Assembly (NCBI RefSeq): GCF_000298215.1
Contig: NZ_BAHD01000007.1
Location: forward strand, 1-64,000
Source: Kineosphaera limosa NBRC 100340
Lineage (GTDB): Bacteria > Actinomycetota > Actinomycetes > Actinomycetales > Dermatophilaceae
Direction of reading: 5' to 3'
DNA length: 64,000 nucleotides
Positions 47,434 through 56,154 of this stretch are shown here, one piece after another. The notes under the pieces are model-generated. The model made no database searches. It was not told the origin of the DNA and saw nothing but the letters and a program-made list of their open reading frames with translations. Position numbers and translations under genes: made by a program. Positions within the stretch are counted from its first letter, which is position 1. Each line of letters begins with the position of its first letter.

Positions 47434-47753
47434 GTTCTGAAGACCTGGAGAAGTACGAGACCGAGATGGAGCTGCAGCTCTATCGGGAGTACCGCGACGT
47501 GGTCGGACTGTTCTCGCACGTCGTCGAGACCGAGCGCCGGTTCTACCTGTGCAACTCCGTCGACGTGAAGGTGCGCGGCGACGCCGGCGAGGTGTACTTC
47601 GACGTCTCGATGTCGGACGCCTGGGTGTGGGACGTCTACCGCCCAGCGCGGTTCGTCAAGAACGTGCGCGTGGTGACATTCAAGGACGTCAACATCGAAG
47701 AGCTCGCCAAGTCCGACCTCGAGTTGCCCGACGACGATAAGTTCTCTTCCTGA
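47430..47753 (+). CDS. DUF2469 family conserved actinobacterial protein
   Basis: 107 residues: SSEDLEKYETEMELQLYREY, then VVETERRFYLCNSVDVKVR and YFDVSMSDAWVWDVYRPARF, ending in an acidic tail. This family is conserved next to rnhB across actinobacteria and has no assigned function. It overlaps rnhB by 4 bp, so expression is coupled. Short, soluble and acidic, with no obvious active site. Confidence 0.93.
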   Translation: MSSEDLEKYETEMELQLYREYRDVVGLFSHVVETERRFYLCNSVDVKVRGDAGEVYFDVSMSDAWVWDVYRPARFVKNVRVVTFKDVNIEELAKSDLELPDDDKFSS

Positions 47754-47871
47754 TCCACAAGCCTCCAGCGCCGGTGGGGCCCATCCACAGGTAGGCGTCG
47801 CTGCGTCTGCGCGCAGGGGTCTGTTCGCGGTAGGTCTGCTGCCCAATCGAGGAGTGAAGGGGCAGCGGATC

Positions 47872-48231
47872 ATGGGCGGACGTAATCGCGCGGTGGGCGC
47901 CTACGGTGAGCGGGTGGCCGCGCGTCGGCTCCTCGAGTTGGGCTACGAGATCTTGGCGACCAACTGGCGCTGCCGGGAGGGGGAGGTCGACATCATCGCC
48001 CTCGACGGCACCTGCCTGGTCGTCGTCGAGGTCAAGACCCGCACGAGCGACCGCTTCGGCTCCCCGATCGAGGCCATCACGCCGCGTAAGGCCGCGCGGC
48101 TGCGCCGATTGGCGGGCACCTGGCTGGCGCAGCACCCGCACGTGGCCAGCCGCCGCGTGCGCATCGACATCGTCGGCGTCCGGCAGCCGCCGCGCGGTGC
48201 CGCTGAGGTGACCCACCTGATGGGCGTCTGA
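47872..48231 (+). CDS. YraN family (UPF0102) nuclease-like protein
   Basis: 119 residues from ATG 47872, preceded by AAGGGGCAG; an upstream GTG at 47854 would add six residues. The endonuclease-like core is GAYGERVAARRLLELGYEIL, then the metal-site pattern REGEVDIIALDGTCLVVVEV followed by KTR. The family shares the restriction-endonuclease/Holliday-resolvase fold, but a physiological role is not settled. It normally stands before comM, as here. Confidence 0.92.
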   Translation: MGGRNRAVGAYGERVAARRLLELGYEILATNWRCREGEVDIIALDGTCLVVVEVKTRTSDRFGSPIEAITPRKAARLRRLAGTWLAQHPHVASRRVRIDIVGVRQPPRGAAEVTHLMGV

Positions 48232-48358
48232 GCGGAGCCTGTTGGGGGCTTCTCCGCACGAATCGCCGTCCACAGGGGGCATCGGGTCCCGGGGTGCATC
48301 CACAGGCGACTAGGCCGAATTCTGCGGGCCGAGGCACTCCTTGCCTAATGTCCGGGCC

Positions 48359-48514
48359 GTGACCGACAACCTCTTTCTCCACCAACTCCACCAACTCCAC
48401 CAGCTCGACCAGAGCGCCGCCGCCTGGGGCGTGCCAATGCCGCTCAGCGCCGCTGGCGCCGCCCCGGTCCGCCGCGCCGCCGAGCCCGCGAACCGATCGG
48501 GGCACCGGCCATGA
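48359..48514 (+). CDS. Possible 51-residue protein coupled to comM
   Basis: A GTG-initiated frame encodes MTDNLFLHQL followed by further HQL units, then an Ala/Pro/Arg-rich tail ending GHRP. Its stop overlaps the comM ATG in an ATGA. Four 9-bp repeats (CTCCACCAA type, 48377-48412) encode the HQL units. No convincing ribosome binding site is visible, so it may be only leader sequence. Confidence 0.3.
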   Translation: MTDNLFLHQLHQLHQLDQSAAAWGVPMPLSAAGAAPVRRAAEPANRSGHRP

Positions 48515-49440
48515 CGATGGGGTTGACACGCTGTGTCGCGCTCGACGGCATCGCGGGAGCGGTCGTCGACGTCGAGGCCGACATCGTCAAGGGGCTGCCG
48601 GCATTCGCGATCTCCGGGCTGCCCGATGCAGCGTGCCGACAGAGCGCCGACCGGGTCAAGGCGGCCGCCGCCAACCTCGGGCGCTCGCTGGCGCAGGACC
48701 GGATCACCGTCAACCTCTCCCCGGCGTGGCTGCCGAAGGTCGGCTCGACCTTCGACCTGGGCATCGCGGTCGCGGTGCTCGCCGCGACGGGAGCGCTGCA
48801 GCAGCGGTATATCGCCGACGTCGTGCACATCGGTGAGGTGGGCCTCGACGGCACGATCCGGCCGGTGCGCGGCGTGCTGCCGCTGGTCCTGGCCGCGGTG
48901 CAGGCGGGGCATCGGGAGGTCGTGGTGCCCGCCGCCAATGCCGCGGAGGCGGCGCTCGTCTCCGGGGCACGAGTCGTGCCGGTGACGACCCTGGCCGAGG
49001 TGATCGCCCGCTACGAGGCGCTCGCTGACGGCCGCCCCGTCGCCGAGGTGTCGGTACCGGCAGGCGAGGCTTCTCGACCCGGGCCGATGCGGGACCTTGG
49101 TGAGATCGCTGGGCAGACGGAGGCCCGCTTCGCCCTCGAGGTTGCGGCCGCAGGCGGGCACCACCTCTTCCTGCTCGGGCCGCCGGGCGCCGGCAAGACG
49201 ATGCTCGCCGAGTGCATGCCTGGGGTGCTACCGCGGCTGGGTGAGCAGGACGCGATGCAGGTCACAGCGATCCACTCGCTGCTGGGGCAGTTGGAAGACG
49301 GCTCGATGATGCGGCGGGCGCCGTTCGTCGCGCCGCACCACGACGCCTCGTTGGCCGCGCTGGTCGGCGGCGGCAGCGCGGCGGTGCGCCCGGGGCTCAT
49401 CTCCCAGGCGCACGCGGGGGTGCTGTTTCTCGACGAGTCG
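48511..49440 (+). pseudogene. comM: ComM/YifB Mg-chelatase-like ATPase, truncated at a recombination junction
   Basis: The N-terminal Lon-like domain (TRCVALDGIAGAVVDVEADI, ITVNLSPAWLPKVGSTFDLG) and the start of the AAA domain (HLFLLGPPGAGKTMLAECMP) are intact. After the Walker B segment VLFLDES the sequence stops resembling ComM: the remaining 45 codons to a stop at 49575 are antisense to an AraC-type gene. Normal ComM is about 500 residues, so the sensor and lid parts are missing. ComM aids branch migration during natural transformation; this copy should be inactive. Expected downstream neighbours such as dprA are absent. Confidence 0.88.
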
Positions 49441-50082
49441 ACCGAGTGTCCAGTCCTCGGCCGGTGCATTGCGAAGCAGGTCGAGCGCTTCGCGAGCCTC
49501 GGCCCGCAGGGGCGCGAACCGCCGGTAACGTGGTGTGCCAGGACGACCCGTCCTCTTCTGGGTCGTGGTTCGTGATACGGGCGAGGTCTTCACATACGGG
49601 CTCACGACATCGAGCACGGCAAAGAGCAGGGCCTGCGTCCGGTAGAACCTCTTGGTGCACGGTCCGTCAACACTGAGCGCGACCAGCTCGTCCAGGAGTG
49701 GCGTGAACATCCGAGTGCGGTTCTCTCCGAGGCGGAGTATCTGGGCCGACTCGGAGTAGATCTCGTCGGCGAAGTCATGGGCATCGAGCCGGTCTGCAAG
49801 CAGCTCGGCATGCTGCCAGAAGACCTGGTCGACGACGTAGTCTCGGTCCAGGTAGAGCGTGGTGACGGTGACAAGATCTTCGGGTTCGCCACCACACAGG
49901 GTGTTGGCACCCAGGGCCACGACGTCACCGGCGCAGACGGGCTTCTCACCAAACTCGCTGAGCACGATCGCAGATCCTGCGCGGACGAAGATCAGCTTGA
50001 CGCAGTCATGCGCCACGGGCGCGATAGGCACACGGATGCTGCAAGTGCGAGCAATGATTGGTTGAAGGCGCGCCGAAGGCAT
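49429..50082 (-). pseudogene. AraC family regulator, truncated at its DNA-binding domain
   Basis: From ATG 50082 about 218 residues of a cupin-type ligand-binding domain can be read: DCVKLIFVRAGSAIVLSEFG, DVVALGANTLCGGEPEDLV, LYLDRDYVVDQVFWQHAELL, and then the usual linker LRAEAREALDLLRNAPAEDW. The AraC helix-turn-helix pair should follow WTLGRLV, but from there the frame runs antisense into comM. The pattern resembles AraC-like regulators found on actinobacterial mobile elements; this link is from memory and should be checked. It is not expected to bind DNA. Confidence 0.75.
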
Positions 50083-50686
50083 ACATGCCTGCTACGGCCG
50101 ACCCGCACCAGGCGTGGGCCGGGTCATGGCGCGCAGCCTCTCATTGCGGTCGCTGGTGGGGCGCCACGAGGTCTAGGAACCAGAGACGTCACGGGGCTGA
50201 CCCCCAGAGGGGGGGTCGGGCAGCCCTACCCCAGCGCGTCGCGGCGAGCAGCCCACTGGCCGACCGGTCGCGCCATGGTGAAGTCGGGGTGGTCATAGTC
50301 GGCGTTCTTGGTCCTCTCCTCCGGCAGCAATGGTGCTTGGATCCCCGCCCAAGGGCCTGCCACGGCTTCTGCCGCGTGTGTGGTCTCCCACCGGGCATCA
50401 CGGTAAAAAATGTAGCAGATAGTACAATTGACCGCCTGTGGCTGAGTTCGCGGTCGCCGCGTCGGTGTCGAGTCGCGGGCGAAGGGGGTGAGACGTGTCG
50501 TAGCTCCCGAGCGGGAGATGTCACCGTCATGCGCGGGAGACTTAGCGCACTATAGAACGAGTTCTACCTCAGTCTTGGACCTAACTAGGGCATCGCAGGC
50601 TGCGAGATTCCCAACCCATACTCACGCCATTGGTATCAAAGATCGTACTTGACGGTACATAAATGGCTCTGGCATCGTGATGTGCT
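50083..50686. other. 604-bp non-coding region upstream of the RraA-like operon
   Basis: No convincing gene on either strand. Notable parts are a GACCCCC/GGGGGTC inverted repeat at 50199-50217, an AT-rich stretch near 50402-50430 (TAAAAAATGTAGCAGATAGT), and a perfect 14-bp palindrome at 50553-50566. Base composition is clearly less GC-rich than the first 49 kb. A TTGACGGTAC near 50648 may belong to the promoter of the downstream operon. Confidence 0.6.
50553..50566. promoter_or_regulatory. Perfect palindrome TAGAAC-GA-GTTCTA, TetR-type operator
   Basis: Both 6-bp arms match perfectly around a 2-bp centre. It also fits the published consensus of the mycobacterial steroid regulator KstR (TNNAACNNGTTNNA), a TetR-family site. 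It lies 121 bp before the RraA-like gene of an operon that itself encodes a TetR regulator, the most likely binder. Confidence 0.5.
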
Positions 50687-51385
50687 GTGAGTGGAGATCC
50701 TCGTGTGGCCAACGGTTGGGGTGCCGAGCATCGGCGTGCCCAGGCCGAGCAGATCAGTTGTGCCGACGTGGTCGATGCGCTGGGTCGTCGTCACCGCCAC
50801 CGTGCGCACATCCTGGGGCTGGAGAGTCCCACCCCCGGCAGGGTCCTCTTCGGACCAGTCGTGACTATCGCCTTCTTCCCCAGTTGCGCTGCCAGCGTCG
50901 ACCCCGCTGTACACGATTTCCGATCGCTGATCCGTGAGGCGGTTGGCGACGACGCCGAGGGAAAGGTCCTCGTGCTCGCGACCAACGGCCATCCAGGCGT
51001 CTCGGTCGGTGGTGGAACGAAGCTTGGCCGCGTTCACCACTACGGGCTCGACGGGGTGCTGACAGATGGCCGGCTCCGGGACTACGCCGAGCTTCGAACG
51101 TACGGGTTCACCGCGTACTGCGCCGGGGAAGCGGTCGAGGCTGGCGGTGCGCTGATCACTCCACACCAGGCGAACGTTCCCGTGGTGCTGGATGGTGTCG
51201 GCATCATGCCGGGCGACTACGTTCTCGCCGACGGATCGGGGGCGGTCATCATCCCCGGCGCGGAGATCGACGAGGTCCTACTCGGTGCGACAGCGGTGAA
51301 ACAGGAGGACGCGCGCTTCCGTGAGCAAATCGCGCAGGAACGCGCCAGTGCCGGGGAGAGCGCCCGGGGAGAGCGAGAGCGATGA
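50687..51385 (+). CDS. RraA family protein (aldolase/RNase E regulator-like)
   Basis: 232 residues (GTG 50687; GTG 50705 possible). The family core is visible: ISCADVVDALGRRHRH, VTIAFFPSCAASVD, GGGTKLGRVHHYGLDGVLTD with GRLRDYAEL, and VVLDGVGIMPGDYVLADGSG. Members include 4-hydroxy-4-methyl-2-oxoglutarate/oxaloacetate aldolases and the RNase E inhibitor RraA. The Arg-Asp pair (RLRD) used for metal and substrate binding is present. The next gene starts inside its stop (ATGA), marking an operon. Confidence 0.85.
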   Translation: MSGDPRVANGWGAEHRRAQAEQISCADVVDALGRRHRHRAHILGLESPTPGRVLFGPVVTIAFFPSCAASVDPAVHDFRSLIREAVGDDAEGKVLVLATNGHPGVSVGGGTKLGRVHHYGLDGVLTDGRLRDYAELRTYGFTAYCAGEAVEAGGALITPHQANVPVVLDGVGIMPGDYVLADGSGAVIIPGAEIDEVLLGATAVKQEDARFREQIAQERASAGESARGERER

Positions 51386-52005
51386 CCGAGCCGGGACGCG
51401 ACGAGCGGACAGAACCATCACCAGACGCTGGAACGGGAGATAGCCCTGGCTCCCGCAGCGCTTCTCGACACCACGCCGAGCCGGAGGCGGGCGACCACTC
51501 CAACGACAGCGTTGGCCGCGAGATGTTCGCTTGCCCGCACTGCGGGCACCAACTCAGCATGTTCAGAGAAGCGCGGTCGAGCCCCGGAGACAAGGCCGCT
51601 GCCTGGGTGGCGAGCGTCGCGGGCTCATGGCCGTTCCTGCTAATCCTGGTGGTGGCGATTCTCGCGTGGTTTGTCGTGAACACTATCCTGCCGCTCTTTT
51701 ATCCCCACCCGACGGCCATGCTGGACTATCTAGGAACGGCTCTGGCGATCGTCGCGGCTCTGCAGGGACCGCTGATTCTGCTCACTCAGCGACGGGAGTC
51801 GGACCGGGACCGTGCGCGAGACATCGAGACGTTCCACATCTCTCAGAACACCGAAGCCGATCTGCACTCGATCAGTCATGCCATCAACTCGGTTCTTGAG
51901 CAGTGGGAACGCGACCGGTCGTCAGGTGCCGTTGACGTACCGGGAGGTGGCGGTACGGCTGAGAAACCGCGGACGGGAGCCACTCGATCGCAGGACTCAT
52001 CGTGA
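51382..52005 (+). CDS. DUF1003 family membrane protein with zinc-ribbon-like motif
   Basis: 207 residues. A polar N-terminus contains FACPHCGHQL, a single CxxC pair. Two membrane segments follow (about 82-102, FLLILVVAILAWFVVNTIL, and 115-135), with the DUF1003 pattern YLGTALAIVAALQGPLILLT and then QRRESDRDRARDIETFHIS. The family is widespread in bacteria and has no established function. It overlaps the RraA-like gene by 4 bp, and TetR follows 39 bp on. Confidence 0.82.
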   Translation: MTEPGRDERTEPSPDAGTGDSPGSRSASRHHAEPEAGDHSNDSVGREMFACPHCGHQLSMFREARSSPGDKAAAWVASVAGSWPFLLILVVAILAWFVVNTILPLFYPHPTAMLDYLGTALAIVAALQGPLILLTQRRESDRDRARDIETFHISQNTEADLHSISHAINSVLEQWERDRSSGAVDVPGGGGTAEKPRTGATRSQDSS

Positions 52006-52044
52006 CCTCCGAGGCTGGCGGGTTCAGTCCAGATCGGGAGCACG

Positions 52045-52668
52045 GTGAGTGAGAAGAAGCCGCGACGGCTGACCGCCAAGGGCGAGGCCACTCGCCTGCG
52101 TATCGTCGCGGCAGCCGCCGATCTCATGTACTCGCAGGGCGTCGAGGCCACCAGCGTTGACGATGTCATAGAGGCCAGTGGAACGGGCAAGTCTCAGGTT
52201 TACCACTACTTCTCGGACAAGACCGAGTTGGTTGAGGCAGTCGTGAGGGCCCAGATTGAGCGGGTGCTTGGCGAGCAGGCACCATTCCTCGACGACCTGC
52301 GCACGATGCGCGGCTTCGAGCGTTGGCGGGATGCGATCGTGGTAGGAGTGCGTGGTTGGCGAGGTGCTCACGGCTGTCCGATGGGGTCGCTGGCGAGCGA
52401 AATCGCTGGCCGGTCTGAGACTGCGCGTGAGAATCTCCAGCGAGGATTCAGCGTCTGGCAGCACTGGTTCCGTCTCGGACTGGAGCGCATGCAGGACTCA
52501 GGCGAGCTACGGCCGGACGCAGATGCTGAGGAACTCGCCGTCGGTCTGATGGCGGCTGTCCAAGGCGGGTACCTCCTCGTCAAGACCACACGGGACGAGC
52601 GCAGCATGGCAATCGCGCTCGACATGGCTCTCGACTCCATCCGCGTCGCGCTGAGCGCCGCAGAGTGA
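52045..52668 (+). CDS. TetR family transcriptional regulator
   Basis: 207 residues, GTG start. The DNA-binding domain is intact: RLRIVAAAADLMYSQGVEAT, then SVDDVIEASGTGKSQVYHYF followed by SDKTELVEAV. The ligand domain ends LAVGLMAAVQGGYLLVKTTRD. The protein is clearly similar to the frameshifted TetR at 60014-60656 (shared ELAVGLMAAVQGGYLL/ALATGLLAALQGGYLL, CPMGSLASEIA/CPLGALANEIA). It probably controls its own operon; the ligand is unknown. Confidence 0.92.
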   Translation: MSEKKPRRLTAKGEATRLRIVAAAADLMYSQGVEATSVDDVIEASGTGKSQVYHYFSDKTELVEAVVRAQIERVLGEQAPFLDDLRTMRGFERWRDAIVVGVRGWRGAHGCPMGSLASEIAGRSETARENLQRGFSVWQHWFRLGLERMQDSGELRPDADAEELAVGLMAAVQGGYLLVKTTRDERSMAIALDMALDSIRVALSAAE

Positions 52669-52685
52669 ACTGCGGAGGAGAGCAC

Positions 52686-53078
52686 ATGCCTTCTGAGGCA
52701 CGAGTCCCAGAGCCCGCGGACGATTCCACGAGCCATGCCGTGAGGAGGAGTTCTGCCCCGGCCTTTCACAGTTCGAGCTCTCTCCACTCGATGCCTCCCG
52801 AGCATGATGGTGCGAGTCAGGCCACGGCCAGCTTGCGGGCAATGGTCGACCGGGTTCCTGAAGGCTGGACCGTCGTCGCATACGAAGGTCGCTCATACGG
52901 ATTGACCCGGACCACGCGAGTGCAGGGCCAGAGCATCAGCATCTCGGCCGAAGAGCTAGGAGGCGAAGACCTGATCAGCGCCAACGTGTACCGCACTCGC
53001 AAAGCAGAGCACCTACGGCCCTGTGAGGTATCCGAAGCCAAGGTGCTGGCATTCCTGCGCGGGTGGACGCCCGCATGA
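52686..53078 (+). CDS. Hypothetical protein upstream of mshC
   Basis: 130 residues from ATG 52686, chosen because GGAGGAG lies just upstream. The first 50 residues are Ser/Pro-rich and look disordered. The rest looks like a small folded alpha/beta domain: [40 protein letters not shown] and [15 protein letters not shown] do not recognise the family with certainty. It lies between tetR and mshC in the same orientation, so it is probably co-transcribed. Confidence 0.65.
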   Translation: MPSEARVPEPADDSTSHAVRRSSAPAFHSSSSLHSMPPEHDGASQATASLRAMVDRVPEGWTVVAYEGRSYGLTRTTRVQGQSISISAEELGGEDLISANVYRTRKAEHLRPCEVSEAKVLAFLRGWTPA

Positions 53079-53160
53079 CCCCTCGCGACACTCTGTCAGC
53101 AGGATCAGGAATCCACGCCGAATCCTCTGGTGTGGCTTCATCGACTACGAGGACCACGAC

Positions 53161-54399
53161 ATGTTGGCATGGCCCCGTTTAGAGATTCCACGCCTGGATG
53201 TGCACGGGCCCGCAGTCTCGGTCTATGACACTGAGAAGCGATCGTTGGTGACGTTGCGGCCGGACGACGCCGCGCGGATGTACGTCTGTGGTATCACACC
53301 GTACGACTCCACTCATCTCGGCCATGCGGCCACCTACGTCGGCTTCGATCTGCTTAACCGCGCCCTTCGAAACGCTGGGCGCGATGTCATCTATGTCCAG
53401 AACGTGACCGACGTCGATGACCCGCTGCTGGAACGCGCCCACGCGCGAGGCATTCCCTGGAGTGATCTCGCACAACGCGAGATCGAGCGATTCCGGCAGG
53501 ACATGACAGCCTTACGCGTGCTGCCACCCGCGCATTACATCGGGGTTGCCGAGACCGTCACCAAGATCATCTCTCGCATCGAGATGTTGAAAGAACGCGG
53601 CTCCATCTACCGAGTGGGGATCGACCTCTACTTCGAGGTGTCTGCCGACCCATCCTTCGGCCGTATATCGTCACTCGACCGCGACGTGATGCTGAAGGAC
53701 TTCGCCGAGCGTGGTGGTGACCCCGACCGGAAAGGCAAGCGCGATCCGCTCGACTGTCTGGTTTGGCGCGGCGAGCGGCCAGGGGAGCCGTTCTGGCCCA
53801 GTCCGTGGGGGCCGGGACGACCCGGATGGCACATCGGATGCACCACAATCGCCCAGGAATATCTGGGACCATCCTTCGACGTACAGGGTGGAGGACGAGA
53901 CCTGGCATTCCCGCACCACGAGATGTCCGCAGGACTCGGTCATGTCATTCATCCACAGCATCGGTTCGCGCAGACCTTCGTCCATGCCGGGATGGTTGCC
54001 TACGACGGCCAGAAGATGTCGAAGTCGCGCGGAAACCTGGTCTTCGTCTCCTCTCTGCGAAAGCAAGGAGTGGACCCTGTGGCCATCCGCCTCGCCCTCA
54101 TGCGGCACCACTACCGATCAAGCTGGCAGTGGACAGACGCCGAACTCCCTGCCGCACTCGTCACGTTGAAGCAGTGGCGGCGTGCCCTGGCGCTCGGTAG
54201 CGGGGCGCCGGCAGCACCGGTCGTGCAGGCCGTGCTATCGGCACTAGCCGCCGACCTGGACGCTCCGGCCGCGGTTACCATTGTGCAGGCGTGGGTTGAC
54301 GCCTCGCTTGGTACCGACACTGTGGCGGACAAGCGAGACAGCTCTGCCTCTATGACGGTTCGACGTCTGGCGGACGCTTCACTCGGTCTCCTGCTCTGA
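53161..54399 (+). CDS. mshC: L-cysteine:1D-myo-inosityl 2-amino-2-deoxy-glucopyranoside ligase MshC
   Basis: 412 residues from ATG 53161 ([17 protein letters not shown]), preceded by GAGGA; the frame is open further up but the N-terminus is typical here. MshC is a class I cysteinyl-tRNA synthetase relative without the tRNA-binding part. [19 protein letters not shown] gives the zinc Cys and the HLGH motif, [14 protein letters not shown] follows, with GWHIGC, FPHHEMS and the KMSKS loop QKMSKSRGN. It joins cysteine to glucosaminyl-inositol in mycothiol synthesis. Its usual place is a housekeeping locus, so its presence in this accessory block may mean a second copy. Confidence 0.93.
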   Translation: MLAWPRLEIPRLDVHGPAVSVYDTEKRSLVTLRPDDAARMYVCGITPYDSTHLGHAATYVGFDLLNRALRNAGRDVIYVQNVTDVDDPLLERAHARGIPWSDLAQREIERFRQDMTALRVLPPAHYIGVAETVTKIISRIEMLKERGSIYRVGIDLYFEVSADPSFGRISSLDRDVMLKDFAERGGDPDRKGKRDPLDCLVWRGERPGEPFWPSPWGPGRPGWHIGCTTIAQEYLGPSFDVQGGGRDLAFPHHEMSAGLGHVIHPQHRFAQTFVHAGMVAYDGQKMSKSRGNLVFVSSLRKQGVDPVAIRLALMRHHYRSSWQWTDAELPAALVTLKQWRRALALGSGAPAAPVVQAVLSALAADLDAPAAVTIVQAWVDASLGTDTVADKRDSSASMTVRRLADASLGLLL

Positions 54400-54446
54400 T
54401 CGGATCACCCCGGACTGGGAATATTCGGCCATCGTGCACGAGCTGG

Positions 54447-55844
54447 CTACGCCTGCGTCCAGGTGGTGCCGGAGGTGTGGTCCTGGATGGCGATCCCAGC
54501 ACTAGCCAGTTCGTTCCGGATGCGGTCGGCTGTGGAGAAGTCTCCTGCGTCTCGCGCATGAGAGCGATTCGCGAGCAGGACCTCGACGAGGGTAGAGATC
54601 GTGCTGCTCTGCACGTCGGCTCGCGGGGCGGTCGTGAAGCCGCCGGGCTCGGCTCCTAACACTTCGGTCATCGCGAGCACCGATTCGTACGCGGACATGA
54701 CGGCAGCTGCATCGCCGTTATCCAGAGCGATGTTGCCCGCGCGCACGTGGTCGTGTAATACCGCGAGCGCCGCTGGAACATTCAGATCGTCGTCGAGCGC
54801 GGCCGCAAAGGCAATGGGCGGCTTCGGGACGTCGGATGCTGTGTTCGCGAGCTGTGTTCGTGCGCGGCGCTGGAAGGTCGCGATTCTCGTGACCGCAGCT
54901 TCGGTGTGCGCGAGGGCTTCCTGGTGATAGTCCAAGGCGCTGCGGTAGTGCGCGCTGAGCAGGTAGTAACGCAGGGTCGCCGGGCCGACGCGGCGGAGGA
55001 GTTCGTCGGCATACAGAGAGTTGTCTAGCGACTTGGCCATCTTCTGACCGCCGACGGTGACGAGGCCGTTGTGCACCCAGTACTTGGCGAACTCCTCGCC
55101 TGCTGCGGTGGACTGGGCAAGCTCGTTCTCATGGTGCGGGAACCGCAGGTCGAGGCCACCTCCGTGGATGTCGAATGCACGGCCGAGGTAGTGCCTGGAC
55201 ATCGCCGAGCACTGTATGTGCCATCCCGGCCTGCCGGTTCCCCATGGTGAGCGCCAACGAGCGGATGCTGGGTCGCTGGGCTTGGCTCCCTTCCAAAGCG
55301 CGAAGTCGCGGGGATCGGTCTTTGCCCCGCCAGGCCCTTCGTCAGGGTCCACCACGGCGTCGGGGGTCTGCCGGGTGAGCGTGCCGTATGCCTGCCAGCT
55401 GCTGACATCGAAGTAGACGTCGCCGGAGCCGTCGCCGGCGACGTAGGCGTGTCCGCGGCGAAGGAGTCGTTCGATCAGGGTCAGTGCTTGCGGGATGTGA
55501 CCGGAGGTTCGGGGTTCATGGGTTGGCGGGAGAACACCCAACGCGGTGTACGAGCGCGCGAACTCCGTCTCGACACGGTAGGCGCGTGCCCACCATGGTT
55601 CAGTCTCGGTTGCTAGGTCCAGAACCTTGTCGTCGACGTCGGTGACGTTGCGAACGAGGGTGACCGCGTAGCCGCGGTGGGTGAGCCAGCGTCGCCAGAG
55701 ATCGTAGACGAGGGCGCTACGAAGGTGCCCGATGTGCGGCGCGGACTGCACGGTCGGCCCGCACACATAGATGGAGACTCGTCCTGGGGTCAGCGGGACG
55801 AAGCTACGTAGCTCCCGGACAGCACTGTCGTAGATGCGAAGCAT
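54447..55844 (-). CDS. cysS: Cysteinyl-tRNA synthetase with KMAKS motif
   Basis: 465 residues. Catalytic features: [20 protein letters not shown] (zinc Cys and HIGH), [20 protein letters not shown], the zinc pair FPHHENE, and [12 protein letters not shown], where the usual KMSKS is KMAKS. The C-terminal helical tRNA-binding region is present ([37 protein letters not shown]). It converges with mshC, a paralogue using the same cysteinyl-adenylate chemistry. It is the last gene of a minus-strand operon with redox genes. It may be a second, stress-related CysRS; the chromosomal copy is not in view. Confidence 0.93.
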   Translation of the reverse strand: MLRIYDSAVRELRSFVPLTPGRVSIYVCGPTVQSAPHIGHLRSALVYDLWRRWLTHRGYAVTLVRNVTDVDDKVLDLATETEPWWARAYRVETEFARSYTALGVLPPTHEPRTSGHIPQALTLIERLLRRGHAYVAGDGSGDVYFDVSSWQAYGTLTRQTPDAVVDPDEGPGGAKTDPRDFALWKGAKPSDPASARWRSPWGTGRPGWHIQCSAMSRHYLGRAFDIHGGGLDLRFPHHENELAQSTAAGEEFAKYWVHNGLVTVGGQKMAKSLDNSLYADELLRRVGPATLRYYLLSAHYRSALDYHQEALAHTEAAVTRIATFQRRARTQLANTASDVPKPPIAFAAALDDDLNVPAALAVLHDHVRAGNIALDNGDAAAVMSAYESVLAMTEVLGAEPGGFTTAPRADVQSSTISTLVEVLLANRSHARDAGDFSTADRIRNELASAGIAIQDHTSGTTWTQA

Positions 55845-55896
55845 CAGTCCGCAGCCTCCTGCCTGGTAGAAGCCGCGATCGCGACGAGCGGACCAG

Positions 55897-56154
55897 TCAT
55901 AGGCGGGGCACCCTGATGTAGTCCAGGCCCGAGAGGTTCACTAGCGTCTCTCGGAAACCGCGGACGATGACGCCCAGGACCGCCTGACAATGGCCGCATC
56001 GCATGACTGCACCCATGGCCGTGATGAAGACATGCGCGCAGGCGAGGTTGAAAGAGCTGCCGCAGCCCCGGCACCTGCCGACCGTCACAGTGATCTCGAT
56101 ACCGAGAGCAGTCGCGAACGCACCCGCGAGGGCGTTTCCGTCGACGTGAGTCAT
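55897..56154 (-). CDS. DUF6510 family small zinc-ribbon-like protein
   Basis: 85 residues from ATG 56154, overlapping the upstream reductase by 4 bp. It begins MTHVDGNALAGAFATALGIE and has two CxxC pairs, GRCRGCGSSF and MRCGHCQAVL, typical of a zinc ribbon, then LVNLSGLDYIRVPRL. As I recall, such proteins sit beside sulfite-oxidase-like and flavin reductase genes in actinobacteria. The function is unknown; a scaffold or electron-transfer partner role is a guess. Confidence 0.8.
   Translation of the reverse strand: MTHVDGNALAGAFATALGIEITVTVGRCRGCGSSFNLACAHVFITAMGAVMRCGHCQAVLGVIVRGFRETLVNLSGLDYIRVPRL

Noticed and set aside
49441-49575. Last 45 codons of the open comM frame as a genuine novel C-terminus
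   Set aside because: They read antisense through the AraC coding sequence and do not resemble the ComM lid or sensor regions.
50199-50217. GACCCCC/GGGGGTC inverted repeat as a terminator or attachment site
   Set aside because: Short loop of poor geometry, no T-tract, no integrase gene nearby and no second copy noticed.
50058-50555. 165-codon plus-strand frame after the AraC remnant
   Set aside because: No ribosome binding site, no domain-like composition, and it contains a likely operator and AT-rich promoter-like DNA.
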